Below, one piece after another: positions 37,788-48,013 of a stretch of 64,000 nt of DNA. Numbering within the stretch: the first letter of the stretch is position 1; each line of letters starts with the position of its first letter. The notes beneath the pieces were generated by a model. The model saw only the letters and a program-made list of their open reading frames with translations. It searched no databases and was not told the DNA's origin. Both the position numbers and the translations under genes were made by a program. The stretch comes from Psychrobacter sp. bablab_jr014 (lineage in GTDB: Bacteria; Pseudomonadota; Gammaproteobacteria; Pseudomonadales; Moraxellaceae): assembly GCF_016464015.1 (NCBI RefSeq), contig NZ_JACDXT010000005.1, positions 103,802 through 167,801 of the forward strand, given 5' to 3'.

Positions 37788-38960
37788 GTGGCACATACAG
37801 CGCACTATAACTTTGATGAGGTCATCGACAGACGCGGCACAGGGTCGCTCAAGTGGCATTACGATGATGAGACCATTCCACTGTGGGTCGCGGATATGGA
37901 CTTTAGGGCGGCGCCGCCGATTTTGGCAGCGATGGATAGTATCGTGCAGCGCGGTATCTTGGGCTATACCTTACCGACCGAAGCGCTGTATGCGGCGATT
38001 ATTGATTGGCATAGTAGCCGCTATGGGCTATTGCTTACCGACAAAGAGATTTTGTTTTCACCAGGGGTGGTGCCCAGCCTTGCCTTGATGCTGCATATCT
38101 TTACCGAGGCGGGCGATGCGGTGCTGGTCAATGACCCTGTGTACACGCCCTTTATGAGCAAAGTCACGCAAAACAAGCGCACGCTGGTGCGCTCAGCGCT
38201 GGTGGAAGCGGACGGCAAATATCGTCTGGACTTGGGCGATATGGAAGCCAAAATCATCAAGCACAATATCAAGCTGTACTTTTTGTGCAATCCACAAAAT
38301 CCAGGCGGGCGCGTATGGACGGCGGATGAGCTGCGCGCGGTGCTGGATTTGTGCAAAAAGCATGATGTAGCGATTGTCAGCGACGAGATTCATCAGGATT
38401 TAACTTTGAGTGGTCACACTTTTACGCCGTTTTTAACGCTGGCACAAGGTTATGAGCACAAGGTGGTCAGTCTGACCTCGATGACCAAGACCTTTAATAT
38501 CGCGGGGATTAAAGGCTCGCTGATTTTTGCTAAGGATGCCGCGCTGATAGAAAAAATTGACGCCCAGCAGCATCTAAACGATGAGTATGAGCTCAACATG
38601 TTCGCCTATGCGGCGATGCACAGCGCCTATCGTGACGGCGGTGAATGGCTGGCGCAACTGCTTGCCTATATTGAGGACAATATTGAGTTTACCTTGCAGT
38701 TTTTGGCTGAACATCTACCCAATATCAAGGTAATGCGACCAGAAGCGTCCTATCTGATTTGGCTGGATTGCTCTGCCTATAGCAATGACGACCTGCAGCT
38801 GTATGACGCGCTGCGGGCAGCAAAAGTGGAGCTGAGCGCGGGCTATAAGTATGGCAGTGAGGGGCGTTCAAAAATGCGTATCAATGTTGCCTGTCCGCGT
38901 ATGCTGTTAGAAACAGGCTTAGCGCGGATGGTGATGGCGTTTGAGGGGTTGGGGGGATAG
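37788..38960 (+). CDS. MalY/PatB family PLP-dependent C-S lyase or aminotransferase
   Basis: A fold-I PLP enzyme of about 390 aa. The GTG at 37788 is chosen because AAGGAG lies six bases upstream and the protein then starts VAHTAHYNFDEVIDRRG, typical of the family; the longer reading adds 49 residues not found in it. Family motifs are WHYDDETIPLWVADMDF, SPGVVPSLALM, NPQNPGGRVW, VSDEIHQDL and the PLP lysine in SMTKTFNIAGIKGS. It probably cleaves cystathionine or similar sulfur amino acids. Substrate not certain. Confidence 0.87.
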   Translation: MAHTAHYNFDEVIDRRGTGSLKWHYDDETIPLWVADMDFRAAPPILAAMDSIVQRGILGYTLPTEALYAAIIDWHSSRYGLLLTDKEILFSPGVVPSLALMLHIFTEAGDAVLVNDPVYTPFMSKVTQNKRTLVRSALVEADGKYRLDLGDMEAKIIKHNIKLYFLCNPQNPGGRVWTADELRAVLDLCKKHDVAIVSDEIHQDLTLSGHTFTPFLTLAQGYEHKVVSLTSMTKTFNIAGIKGSLIFAKDAALIEKIDAQQHLNDEYELNMFAYAAMHSAYRDGGEWLAQLLAYIEDNIEFTLQFLAEHLPNIKVMRPEASYLIWLDCSAYSNDDLQLYDALRAAKVELSAGYKYGSEGRSKMRINVACPRMLLETGLARMVMAFEGLGG

Positions 38961-39100
38961 GTAGTAATTCCATAACACTTTGGAAGAATTTGGTTTGAGA
39001 CTCTTGTCCATCAAGGGTTATAGTAAGATTGAATCAACAATAAAATTCAGACGATGTTTGCGGCGTAATTAATTTAAACATTAGAGCTTGAGAGAAATAA

Positions 39101-40396
39101 ATGGGTTCATATACTGAGTTATATATAGATGACTATCCTGTTCTGTCATCAAAAAGTTACGTTGACCCTGAAGTGATGACGCTGTTCACTGAGTCTGATA
39201 AGGCAGTCTTTACACAAAAAGTAAGCCATCGGAATCCGCTAGTATGGGGAAGGCTTGATGATGAGGAAGAAAGATTTGAAAAAGTTCATTACTATAAATC
39301 TTCTGTAAAAAATACTATCGAACGATTGGAAGTAATGGGTTATACAATGGCGTTTGTTAAACATCAATTTGAAAAGGACGTTAATGAGTGGAAGTCATTT
39401 CTTTTAGATAGTCACTCTGATGAATTACACGAATCCTCTATAGAAGAATATAACTTCTTAAATACTGTGACCATCGATGATTTCATTGCTGGCTTTAAAG
39501 AACTTCGATTTAATCAAGTGCCGCTTAGTTCATCCGTTTCATTAGACAAGTTTGAACTATCTACAGCAGCTAAATATTTAGCTAGTGACAATAATGGGTG
39601 GATGCTTAAGTTCCCATGCAATGATGTACGCTCTTACATTAGAGCCTTCCTAGCATCTTGTTCCCTTGATTCCGACGTTGTCCAAGATATTACAGAAGTA
39701 ACTCATGCTGGATATTACAACTTAGAAGATAAGGTTCGTGATGATGCTATTGATACGCTGTTGTCGGGAGTCGATGTAAACTCGAAAATAATAGTGCTCA
39801 CAGAAGGGTCATCGGATAAATCAATTATAGAGCGTTCACTGAAACTACTATACCCGCATTTGGCTGACTACTACAGGTTCATGGATTTTGGATTAGCTAA
39901 CGCGTCTGGTGGTGCTAGCGCTCTAGTGTCTCAAGTGAAAGGCTTTGTTGGGGTAGGTATTAGCAATAAAATTGTTGCACTCCTTGATAATGATACTGCT
40001 GCTTACGTTGCAAAAAAGTCGCTTGAGAAAATCAATTTACCAGCAAATATTCGGGTGTTGCACTATCCTAATTTATCTTTGGCTGAAAATTATCCGACAA
40101 TTGGTCCAACTGGAAAGCAATCAGTCAACATCAATAATCTTGCGGGTAGTATTGAGTTATATCTCGGTGAGGACGTACTAAAGGAAAGTGGTGAATATAC
40201 CTTAGTCGAGTGGCATGGATTTGATAAATCACTAGGTAGGTATCAAGGGGAATTGCTAAATAAGAAAAAAATCCAAGAGAAATTTTATCAAAAAATAGCA
40301 GCGTGTGAGAAAGACAGATCTCAGATTTCACAATATGATTGGTCGGGAATGCAATTAATCCTAACTTCTTTGTTTACTGCCTTTGAACCCAATTAA
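39101..40396 (+). CDS. HEPN/Toprim-associated protein, probable defence factor
   Basis: The 431-aa protein begins MGSYTELYIDDYPVLSSKSY, like the HEPN/Toprim N-terminal family. Its C-terminal half has a Toprim-type nuclease pattern: Glu235 in VLTEGSSDKSIIERSL and the acidic pair Asp296/Asp298 in ALLDNDTAA. Toprim nucleases of this kind occur in OLD-like and other antiviral systems. AT-rich, with no functional partner among the neighbours, so it may act alone. The ATG follows GAGAGAAATAA. Defence role is inference. Confidence 0.78.
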   Translation: MGSYTELYIDDYPVLSSKSYVDPEVMTLFTESDKAVFTQKVSHRNPLVWGRLDDEEERFEKVHYYKSSVKNTIERLEVMGYTMAFVKHQFEKDVNEWKSFLLDSHSDELHESSIEEYNFLNTVTIDDFIAGFKELRFNQVPLSSSVSLDKFELSTAAKYLASDNNGWMLKFPCNDVRSYIRAFLASCSLDSDVVQDITEVTHAGYYNLEDKVRDDAIDTLLSGVDVNSKIIVLTEGSSDKSIIERSLKLLYPHLADYYRFMDFGLANASGGASALVSQVKGFVGVGISNKIVALLDNDTAAYVAKKSLEKINLPANIRVLHYPNLSLAENYPTIGPTGKQSVNINNLAGSIELYLGEDVLKESGEYTLVEWHGFDKSLGRYQGELLNKKKIQEKFYQKIAACEKDRSQISQYDWSGMQLILTSLFTAFEPN

Positions 40397-40572
40397 ACAT
40401 CTCTAAGCAATATCTAACCGTCGCTTCATTTACACCAGTAGTACGAGCGCTCGTTTTGTCATACACGTCACCTTATCTAATCGTAGTGCTTGCGCCATGG
40501 GCCAAAACAACCGCAACCACTACAATGATTTTCTTATAAGACATATTATTTGTAGCAGCTCAAAAGCCACCC

Positions 40573-41532
40573 TCAAACAAACGGCGCATCAGGACAGTGT
40601 GACTCCTCTAGCTCCTTTTCTGTGGGCGCACGCAGCAGCGTAATCGGTGCTGTCTGCGCCGCTTGCCACTCAATCAAGCCAAGCTCGGCAAACTCACCCA
40701 ACCAGCCTGCCATTGCCCAATGTTGCCACTGATCATAAAAGCGATTGGCATTGATAACGATGCTGTCCAAGTGGTTTAGCGGAGGACGGCAGACGCCGTG
40801 CTGCTGGTGGTAGACCAACTCCCCAGTCAGATAAAACGGCATGCCGCACGCGCGGGCGCGAAATGCAAAGTCAGTGTCCTCCGCGCCGTAGCCGACATAA
40901 GCGGTGTCAAAGCCGCCAAGCGCATCAAATTGCTGGCGCGTGATGGCAAAGCACAAGCTCCAAAACGCGCCGAAGTCCTCGGTCTGCGTCATCGCGGCGG
41001 GTGCGAGTGAGTCTGTGGGCGCAAAGTTCGGACGGTAGGGGTTGTATACCGAGAGCGCATCTAGCGCGGCATCATTCAGCATATCTGCTGCCAGCGCTGC
41101 CGACTCGGAGGTTGATAGCGGGCGCTTCAGATATTTGGGCTGCCCCATCAGTAGCGCCTCAGGGTGCGCCATGAGCTTGCTATACAGTCCAGCGATGCTG
41201 TCCGCCGCAACCAGACAATCGACATCCAAGAATATTAACGCATCGAAGCTCGCGTGCGTGGCGCCGATATTGCGATTGTGCCCGATATCAAAGCGCGCTT
41301 GCTTATCGTTGCCATCATTCGTGGTCGGAATCTGTACGATGTTCAGCGCGTATTCGTTTAGGCGCTTGGGGTCGGCGTCGTCATTGACGATGATGACTTC
41401 GGCAGGTGGCGTACTGCTGTTGGCAAGGGCGGCAAGCAGATTGTATAAGTGCGTGTTGCGCCCATAGCAGGTTGTGATGACGCTCACAGGCGCGGTCGGT
41501 TGCTTCGGGGAAGCTTTGTCGTGATGCATCAT
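40573..41532 (-). CDS. glycosyltransferase family 2, GT-A fold
   Basis: A cytosolic or membrane-associated glycosyltransferase of about 319 aa. PVSVITTCYGRNTHLYNLL opens the GT-A domain, FLDVDCLVAADS carries the DxD-type metal site and GFDTAYVGYGAEDTDFAFRA is the galactosyltransferase-type ED motif. The start MMHHDKASPKQP is chosen because the extra 36 upstream residues overlap the neighbouring gene and are unlike the family. It is the last gene of the four-gene leftward glycan locus. Confidence 0.83.
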   Translation of the reverse strand: MMHHDKASPKQPTAPVSVITTCYGRNTHLYNLLAALANSSTPPAEVIIVNDDADPKRLNEYALNIVQIPTTNDGNDKQARFDIGHNRNIGATHASFDALIFLDVDCLVAADSIAGLYSKLMAHPEALLMGQPKYLKRPLSTSESAALAADMLNDAALDALSVYNPYRPNFAPTDSLAPAAMTQTEDFGAFWSLCFAITRQQFDALGGFDTAYVGYGAEDTDFAFRARACGMPFYLTGELVYHQQHGVCRPPLNHLDSIVINANRFYDQWQHWAMAGWLGEFAELGLIEWQAAQTAPITLLRAPTEKELEESHCPDAPFV

Positions 41533-41563
41533 AGGCTTAGTTTTTCTTATTGTTAAATGAATA

Positions 41564-42718
41564 TTAACGCTCAGGACGCAGCGCAAGTTTGGGCAACAGC
41601 CATTCGTAAAACCATGCCTTGGTATCGTCATAGTCGCCAAAGCTGTGCATCAATGCGGCAGCTGAGGTGTCCAAATCAGGCGCTGTCTGCGTAATGGCTG
41701 TCGGCGTAGGCAGCTGCTCGTTATTATTTTGCATTGTTTTACAAAAATCATCCCAACTTAATGCCCGACCTTGCGCTATTAAGGCATTGGCGGTGGCGAC
41801 TTGCTCCTCATGCGGGCGCGCATCAGGCTGTACGATAATGGGCGTCTGCTCGTAATAGACCTGAGCGATGCTGTTTAGCCCGCACGCCATAAACAAGGCA
41901 TCGCTATGAAGGATAAACGGGCGCACGTCTTTGACCTGCGTGGCAATATCGACCAAATGGCGCATGTTATCACTAATAGGACCGAGCGAGACGATAAAAG
42001 CATTGGGCAGCAATTCGCGTAGCCTGGGCAGGCGCGCATCAATCGCTTGGTGTCCGCCATAGCCTTTTATCACCGTAATGATAGGCGCACTTTCACGATA
42101 CGGCGTAGCATCGTCTTTTAACTCATTGAGTAATGTCAAAAACTCGGAACGGGTTAAATCCGTACTGGGCGCTGTACCGATAAAGTCCAAATACAGGCTT
42201 TTTTGTGGCATCCACGCAGGCGTGTCTATCGCTTCAAGCGCACGTGGATACGGTGCGAGCATTGCCAACGCCCCTTTAAAAGCCTCTACGTGCGGCGTAT
42301 CGTCCCGCACGCCAGTCAAACGCACGTACAGATAGGGCATGCTGATCGTGCGGCACAGCATGGCAATTTCCACACTGACATCGATGATCATCAGATCAAT
42401 CTGCCGCGCGTGTAGCGCCTGTATCAGCTGATGGCTGCGCGCTTGAATGTCGCGATTGCCCACAGGCGAGTAGTGCAGACTCTCAGGCTGCCAGTATTGT
42501 CTCGCACGCCCTTTGAGCACATCGTCTGCGCGCTCATCTTCAGGCGCGAGGCGGACGACTTGCGCTTCACTGATATTGCTAAAGCTATAGTCCGCCGCCG
42601 ACACGCTGGTAAAAACCGTGAACTGCGCGCGCAAAGGCTCAGGCAGTAGTGCCGCCAGCTTGTCCGCCTGCCGACAATGCCCCGAGCCGTGATGATGGGC
42701 GTAATAGCCGATGCGCAT
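41564..42718 (-). CDS. glycosyltransferase, MurG/GT28-like GT-B fold
   Basis: The 384-aa product begins MRIGYYAHHHGSGHCRQADK, the N-terminal glycine-rich loop of GT-B enzymes related to MurG and UDP-glucuronosyltransferases. A C-terminal nucleotide-sugar site is suggested by FIVSLGPIS, HSDALFMACGLNSIAQVYYE and PIIVQPDARPHEEQVA. Donor and acceptor are unknown. It ends 31 bp before the family-2 enzyme and starts 3 bp after the family-4 gene's stop, so all belong to one transcript. Confidence 0.78.
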   Translation of the reverse strand: MRIGYYAHHHGSGHCRQADKLAALLPEPLRAQFTVFTSVSAADYSFSNISEAQVVRLAPEDERADDVLKGRARQYWQPESLHYSPVGNRDIQARSHQLIQALHARQIDLMIIDVSVEIAMLCRTISMPYLYVRLTGVRDDTPHVEAFKGALAMLAPYPRALEAIDTPAWMPQKSLYLDFIGTAPSTDLTRSEFLTLLNELKDDATPYRESAPIITVIKGYGGHQAIDARLPRLRELLPNAFIVSLGPISDNMRHLVDIATQVKDVRPFILHSDALFMACGLNSIAQVYYEQTPIIVQPDARPHEEQVATANALIAQGRALSWDDFCKTMQNNNEQLPTPTAITQTAPDLDTSAAALMHSFGDYDDTKAWFYEWLLPKLALRPER

Positions 42719-42721
42719 CCC

Positions 42722-43993
42722 TTAACCCTCAGCGTGCTGGGGCAAGGTGTCGAGACTTGGCGTCGCTTGTGGTGGTGGCATCGAAGGTAAATGCTTGGGC
42801 GTGGCAGCACTGGGCTTTTGCGCTGTGGATAGCGATTGTTGCTCTGGCGCAAGCGTTTGATAATACAAGTCTAAATAGCCATCGACCATCGTGGTATCGG
42901 CACAAAATAACTTGGCACGCGCACGGCACACCGCCCGTGAGATGGTTTTGATATTATCAAAGGCTTTGATAAAGGCGGCTTTGTCTTCTTTAGCGACCAC
43001 AATGCCCGTTTCAGACGTGACAATCTCCGCGCACGCACCCACATCAAAGCCAATCACAGGCGTGCCGCAGGCGAGACTCTCTGCCAATATCAGCCCATAC
43101 GGCTCATCCCACGTACTGGTAAACAGCATCGCCGTCGCTTGACCTAAATAACGGTTAATCTCTGCTTTGGTTTTGTGACCGACGTAGTCGAGCAAATCGC
43201 TGCCTTGCTGCTTGTCTTGGAGTAATAACGGCGCGACAGATTGCTCAAAATACTGTGCATTGCTTTTGGGGCCTGCGATAATCAGGCGCTTGCCCGCCGC
43301 CAAGCAATACTGGATTGCCAAATGTGTGCCTTTTTCAGGACAAATGCGTCCGTACCACAGATACACCTCTTCATCGATGGCCTCAAGTTGCGCGTCAAAA
43401 GAGTCCACATCAATACCGTTATACACCACTTTAGACGGCACAAATTCAGCAAACAGTTTTTGCTGGCAGGTACTGATCGAGGTGAATTGCGTATCGGTGC
43501 CCAATTTTAAGGTCAATAATGCCAAACGCAGCTGCGGAAAAATCGGCGTATGAAAAGTGGTAAAAAAGCGCTTGCCAAAGACCTGACCCATCATCATCGG
43601 AATGTGATGCAAGCTGTGATTGTGTACCACATCAATCTCGCCGCGTCCGTCACGCTCGATAATATCGCGTAGCGCATGTTGATAGGCGAGGTACTGATAC
43701 ATCTCCTCGCGCCCCATCGCCACTGACTCATGCTCGTTTGGATAGACCATCGCCTCAAATGCTTGACGCGACAATAGCGGTACAAGGGTCGCCTTCGTCT
43801 GACTGTCAGCATGCGCGTAAAGCAGTACTTCGTGTCCCGCCGCAACCAACTTGTCACACATTAGATGGGTAATCATCTCAAGCCCGCCTGCGTAAGGCTC
43901 AGCAATCGGGTATAAAGAATGCGCAATGATAGCAATGCGTAAGGGTCGCTTTTGCGGAGCGATAGAAGCAGTGGGTAAAGATAAAGGGGTCAT
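42722..43993 (-). CDS. glycosyltransferase family 4
   Basis: A 423-aa GT-B enzyme. PLRIAIIAHSLYPIAEPYAGG opens the acceptor domain; the donor-domain motifs include YGRICPEKGTHLAIQY and ESLACGTPVIGFDVGACAEIV, with the conserved Glu-Ser. The C-terminal 40 residues are Pro/Ala/Thr/Ser-rich and probably unstructured (KPSAATPKHLPSMPPPQATP). It is the second gene of the glycan locus. Confidence 0.86.
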   Translation of the reverse strand: MTPLSLPTASIAPQKRPLRIAIIAHSLYPIAEPYAGGLEMITHLMCDKLVAAGHEVLLYAHADSQTKATLVPLLSRQAFEAMVYPNEHESVAMGREEMYQYLAYQHALRDIIERDGRGEIDVVHNHSLHHIPMMMGQVFGKRFFTTFHTPIFPQLRLALLTLKLGTDTQFTSISTCQQKLFAEFVPSKVVYNGIDVDSFDAQLEAIDEEVYLWYGRICPEKGTHLAIQYCLAAGKRLIIAGPKSNAQYFEQSVAPLLLQDKQQGSDLLDYVGHKTKAEINRYLGQATAMLFTSTWDEPYGLILAESLACGTPVIGFDVGACAEIVTSETGIVVAKEDKAAFIKAFDNIKTISRAVCRARAKLFCADTTMVDGYLDLYYQTLAPEQQSLSTAQKPSAATPKHLPSMPPPQATPSLDTLPQHAEG

Positions 43994-44116
43994 AATAGTT
44001 CCTATGGTGGCGCTTATTCATCATCGTTATGGCCGTCGCTGTTATGGTTGTTGTTATTGAAAATAAAGATAAAAGTCAGGATAAAAATATGCGCAAAATA
44101 AAAAGTAAAATAAAGG

Positions 44117-45730
44117 TTAAAAGTTAATGGTCTGCTTATCTTGTACGCGATCAGTCGTCTCGATAGAGGGCATTTTTTGAATGTTTAGTGGTTTTACATA
44201 TTCTGTATTTAATAAAGGAAAAGATGCTGATGGTTCTGGTAAAGAATGCAGGTACTCGGCTTCACTGGCCGCGCTGTAATTGGCTAAGGCAAGTCTTGCG
44301 GCAATGAGTTTTAAACCAAAGACGGTGAGCGCACAGACGAATAATATCGGGGAATAAGCTGCAGACAGCGGTGATACCAACAGGGCAGTGAGCGCATTTA
44401 ACATCAATAGTAATTTGGGCAAGGCACGGCGATTGGCGTGCTTTAGCGCTGATTGCGTGGCATCAGGAGCGACTTTTGGGGTACACACAAAGGGCTTTTG
44501 GCGTCCCCACAATACAGGCAACCAGCACAGCGCACCCACTTCCCAAAAGTTTAAATGCATCAGCCATGTACGTAAGCGTTTAGGAATAGAATGTCGATAG
44601 CCGCGCTGCATTTGCTGGGTGAGTGGCGCTTGGTCGCGCAAATACGCCCATAAACGGCGCAGTAAAAATACGCCGTAACCTGCATAGATGACAGCCAAAA
44701 TCGGTAACGCCCATGTGCTGTCGTGCCCCACTATCAAGGTGAGCGCCATCAGCATCACGGTGATAAGCTGAAGCAAGATTAAAATCCCTGTGCCATTGAC
44801 CCATGCACTAAGCTGCGACAAGTGCGCGCGCTGATAACGGCGCTGCTCAGCTTTGCTGTGTTTGGTTGTCGCCATACTCGCGGCATACGTAGGATGCAGA
44901 CGACGTAACAATGGCGCGGCAAGATAGCGACAAAAAATCTGCATATTGCCATATACCCAGCGCTGACGCTGTGCCAATAAATCACACAAGGTTGCGGGCA
45001 GCAGTCCTGTTGCAATCACTGTAGGAATAAAGGCGCTACGCATATCATGCCGATGCATGAGCACTCCCATCTGTGCGTCTTCGGTAATTGATGCGCCCGA
45101 CCAGCCGCCCAGCTGCTGCAAATCATGACGGCGAATGACCGCATAGGTGCCTGTCGATAAGGCGCGCATACGATTGCGCGGCTGATATAGGTGATGGTTA
45201 AAGTAGTGATTTAGCTCGCTGTGAATGTCCTCAAGATGGGCGCTGCGATAAAACTGCGGAAACTGTAATAGTGTGTGCTCAGGATAGTCGTTAATGGCTT
45301 GTATCATCGCCTCACGGGCATGCGACAATGCTTCATAATCGCTATCCACCACCACGATATGACTACAGCGTCTGTCCATCCACGCCAGCGCCAAGTTAAG
45401 CGCCCCCGCTTTGTAGCCTGCAATCTCATCAATATGATAAAAGCGCACGTTGAGCGCGGCATCTAGCGATTCACAAAAGGCGGCCAGTGGTTGATAAAGA
45501 GATTTATCCGTATGGTTATTATCAATAATTAAGATTTCATCCACTGCCTGTTTGACAGCCAATAACGACTTAATGGTTGCAATCACAATCTCAGGTGGCT
45601 CCGCTCTTGTCATTAGCTGAAAACTAAAGGCAATCGTGGCAGCAGTCGACTGAGATGATACGGGTGCAAAAACAGTATCTTGCACACCGTGCATCATACG
45701 AGACGCAGGCGTTGGCGTTAAAGGAGCCAT
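44117..45730 (-). CDS. membrane glycosyltransferase family 2 (processive type)
   Basis: The 537-aa product resembles cellulose/hyaluronan-synthase-type enzymes. A cytosolic GT-A domain carries IVVVDSDYEAL (DxD), SITEDAQMG and the QxxRW motif in QRQRWVYGN. Several membrane segments follow, including ILILLQLITVMLMALTLIVG and a pair near the C-terminus, so it probably extrudes a polysaccharide chain or modifies a lipid carrier. It is the first gene of the leftward four-gene locus. Sugar and product unknown. Confidence 0.84.
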   Translation of the reverse strand: MAPLTPTPASRMMHGVQDTVFAPVSSQSTAATIAFSFQLMTRAEPPEIVIATIKSLLAVKQAVDEILIIDNNHTDKSLYQPLAAFCESLDAALNVRFYHIDEIAGYKAGALNLALAWMDRRCSHIVVVDSDYEALSHAREAMIQAINDYPEHTLLQFPQFYRSAHLEDIHSELNHYFNHHLYQPRNRMRALSTGTYAVIRRHDLQQLGGWSGASITEDAQMGVLMHRHDMRSAFIPTVIATGLLPATLCDLLAQRQRWVYGNMQIFCRYLAAPLLRRLHPTYAASMATTKHSKAEQRRYQRAHLSQLSAWVNGTGILILLQLITVMLMALTLIVGHDSTWALPILAVIYAGYGVFLLRRLWAYLRDQAPLTQQMQRGYRHSIPKRLRTWLMHLNFWEVGALCWLPVLWGRQKPFVCTPKVAPDATQSALKHANRRALPKLLLMLNALTALLVSPLSAAYSPILFVCALTVFGLKLIAARLALANYSAASEAEYLHSLPEPSASFPLLNTEYVKPLNIQKMPSIETTDRVQDKQTINF

Positions 45731-46145
45731 AATCTTTTATTCTTATCTTTATTAAGCTGTGGACGCTGGAAACAGAGCCAGCAAATAGCGCTTTGGTTTT
45801 AATGAAATATTTAATTGGCGCTTGAGAGAACAAAATCATAGTAATACAAAGCTTGGTAACATATTGATTATTAAGTGTTAGTTTCTGCGCTATCTCGTAA
45901 TGTTACGTAAGTTTTTCAGTCATTAACTTAAGAAATTTAGTCAAGCACCGAAAATATAGAGATGTACACTTATAAAATAAGGTTTATAGCGATAGGCGCT
46001 AAAAATCTGTCTTAGTTTTGTCCTTATGTTGAGTGCGTCAACGCTTGAAAAAAATAGTTAAGAATAAAGCGCATATCAACCGCCATTCATGGCGCTAAAC
46101 TTGTTAAAATAGCGCACTTATTCTTTATTGACGGATACGCATACT
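45731..46145. other. 415-bp gene-free divergent region before guaA
   Basis: It separates the leftward glycan locus from the rightward guaA and must hold both promoters. I see an AT-rich centre (about 45840-46000) but no clear box, riboswitch or RNA gene. GuaA's -10-like TTAAAATAG sits near 46104. Confidence 0.5.
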
Positions 46146-47741
46146 ATGACCACTGCATCTGCCACGCCCACCATCAAACAAGACCGCATTTTAATCCTCG
46201 ATTTTGGCTCGCAATATAGCCAGCTTATCGCGCGCCGCGTCCGTGATTCAGGCGTGTTTTGTGAGATGTTCCCGTACGATATCGACACCCAGCGCATCAC
46301 TGATTTTGGTGCCAAGGGCATCATTTTATCGGGCGGTCCTGAGAGTGTGCATGAAGACAACAGCCCACGTATTAACGAAGCGGTATTTGAGCTGGGCGTG
46401 CCTGTGCTTGGCATCTGCTACGGCATGCAGGCAATGGCAGAGCGCTTTGGTGGTAAGGTACATGGCAGCGACATTCATGAGTTTGGCGCGGCAACCATCG
46501 ACGTGACAGGCAACTGCGCGCTACTTGACGGCATCGAAGACAGCCCAAGCAAGCTCAACGTCTGGATGAGCCACGGCGATAAAGTGATTGAAGCGCCAAG
46601 CGACTTTGATATCGTTGCCAGCACGCCAAGCTGCCCGATTGCCATTATGGCGAATGACGACAAGCAATATTACGGCATTCAGTTTCACCCAGAGGTGACG
46701 CACACCTTGCAAGGTCAAGCGCTGCTCGGTCGTTTTGTGCATCAAATCTGTGGCTGCGCGGGCGATTGGACGCCTGACAACATCGCGGAGATGCGTATCG
46801 CGCAGCTCAAAGAAGAAATCGGTGACAAGCAAGTCTTGCTTGGCTTATCAGGCGGCGTGGACAGCTCGGTTGTGGCGGCGCTATTGCACAAAGCCATTGG
46901 CGATCAGCTGACTTGTGTGTTTGTGGATAATGGCCTCTTGCGCCTGCACGAAGGCGATCAAGTGATGCAAGTCTTCGCTGAAAACATGGGCGTCAAAGTC
47001 GTCCGCGTCGATGCCGAAGAGCGCTTCTTAACCGCGCTGGCTGGCGAGAGCGACCCAGAGAAAAAGCGTAAAATCATTGGTAAAACCTTTATTGACGTGT
47101 TCGCCGACAGCGCGCGTGATGTGAGCGCTAACACCGACGGTCAAGAGATTGAATATCTAGCGCAAGGGACGATTTATCCTGACGTTATCGAGTCGGCAAA
47201 ATCGCACCAAGGCAAAGCGCACGTCATTAAGAGTCACCACAATGTCGGCGGCCTGCCTGATGACTTAAGCTTTAAATTGATCGAGCCACTACGTGACCTG
47301 TTTAAAGACGAAGTGCGTAAGCTTGGCATCACTTTAGGCCTACCTGCCAAAATGATCTATCGTCATCCGTTCCCAGGACCAGGCCTTGGCGTGCGCATCC
47401 TTGGCGAAGTGAAAAAAGAATACGCCGATGTCTTGCGCCTCGCTGACGCTATCTTTATGCAAGAGCTGGAGCGTTCAGGCTGGTATGATAAGACCGCGCA
47501 AGCCTTTGCCGTATTCCAACCGATTAAGTCGGTCGGTGTGGTCGGCGATGGTCGCCGCTATGCGTGGGTGATTGCGCTACGTGCCGTTGAGACCGTGGAC
47601 TTTATGACTGCCCGCTTTGCGCATCTGCCGTATGATTTGATTGAAACGGTATCGAACCGCATCATGAACGAAATCAAAGACGTGTCGCGCGTGACTTATG
47701 ATGTGTCAAGCAAGCCACCTGCGACGATTGAGTGGGAATAA
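46146..47741 (+). CDS. guaA: GMP synthase (glutamine-hydrolysing)
   Basis: GuaA converts XMP to GMP using glutamine and ATP. The class I amidotransferase domain has the nucleophile in [11 protein letters not shown] and the His/Glu pair in [11 protein letters not shown]. The ATP-pyrophosphatase domain has the P-loop [16 protein letters not shown], and the C-terminal dimerisation domain ends PPATIEWE. The ATG at 46146 ([15 protein letters not shown]) is preferred to a TTG six codons upstream. About 531 aa. It stands alone, without guaB. Confidence 0.98.
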   Translation: MTTASATPTIKQDRILILDFGSQYSQLIARRVRDSGVFCEMFPYDIDTQRITDFGAKGIILSGGPESVHEDNSPRINEAVFELGVPVLGICYGMQAMAERFGGKVHGSDIHEFGAATIDVTGNCALLDGIEDSPSKLNVWMSHGDKVIEAPSDFDIVASTPSCPIAIMANDDKQYYGIQFHPEVTHTLQGQALLGRFVHQICGCAGDWTPDNIAEMRIAQLKEEIGDKQVLLGLSGGVDSSVVAALLHKAIGDQLTCVFVDNGLLRLHEGDQVMQVFAENMGVKVVRVDAEERFLTALAGESDPEKKRKIIGKTFIDVFADSARDVSANTDGQEIEYLAQGTIYPDVIESAKSHQGKAHVIKSHHNVGGLPDDLSFKLIEPLRDLFKDEVRKLGITLGLPAKMIYRHPFPGPGLGVRILGEVKKEYADVLRLADAIFMQELERSGWYDKTAQAFAVFQPIKSVGVVGDGRRYAWVIALRAVETVDFMTARFAHLPYDLIETVSNRIMNEIKDVSRVTYDVSSKPPATIEWE

Positions 47742-47765
47742 TTTTCTATTTTCAGTCGTTGTAAT

Positions 47766-47799
47766 CACAAAAAGCTCACGTTATGTGGGCTTTTTTGTG
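47766..47799 (+). terminator. guaA terminator
   Basis: AAAAAGCTCAC and GTGGGCTTTTTT form a stem with one G-T pair around GTTAT, followed by a T-run. It lies about 25 bp after the guaA stop. Confidence 0.65.
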
Positions 47800-48013
47800 G
47801 GTGGCATTCTCACATTTGCGGCATACGCTACACTACAAATCTAAAAACGGCTACCACCACCCAACCGATTAATAATATCAATCAAGAATATCAACTATTA
47901 CAAATCGGTCATCGGCTGTATCAGGCGTATCATAGTGGCACACGATAAGGCGGCACAGGCTATCTAAGCGTAACGCTGCTACCACATAGCACAAGAATCA
48001 TAAGGATTTTATA

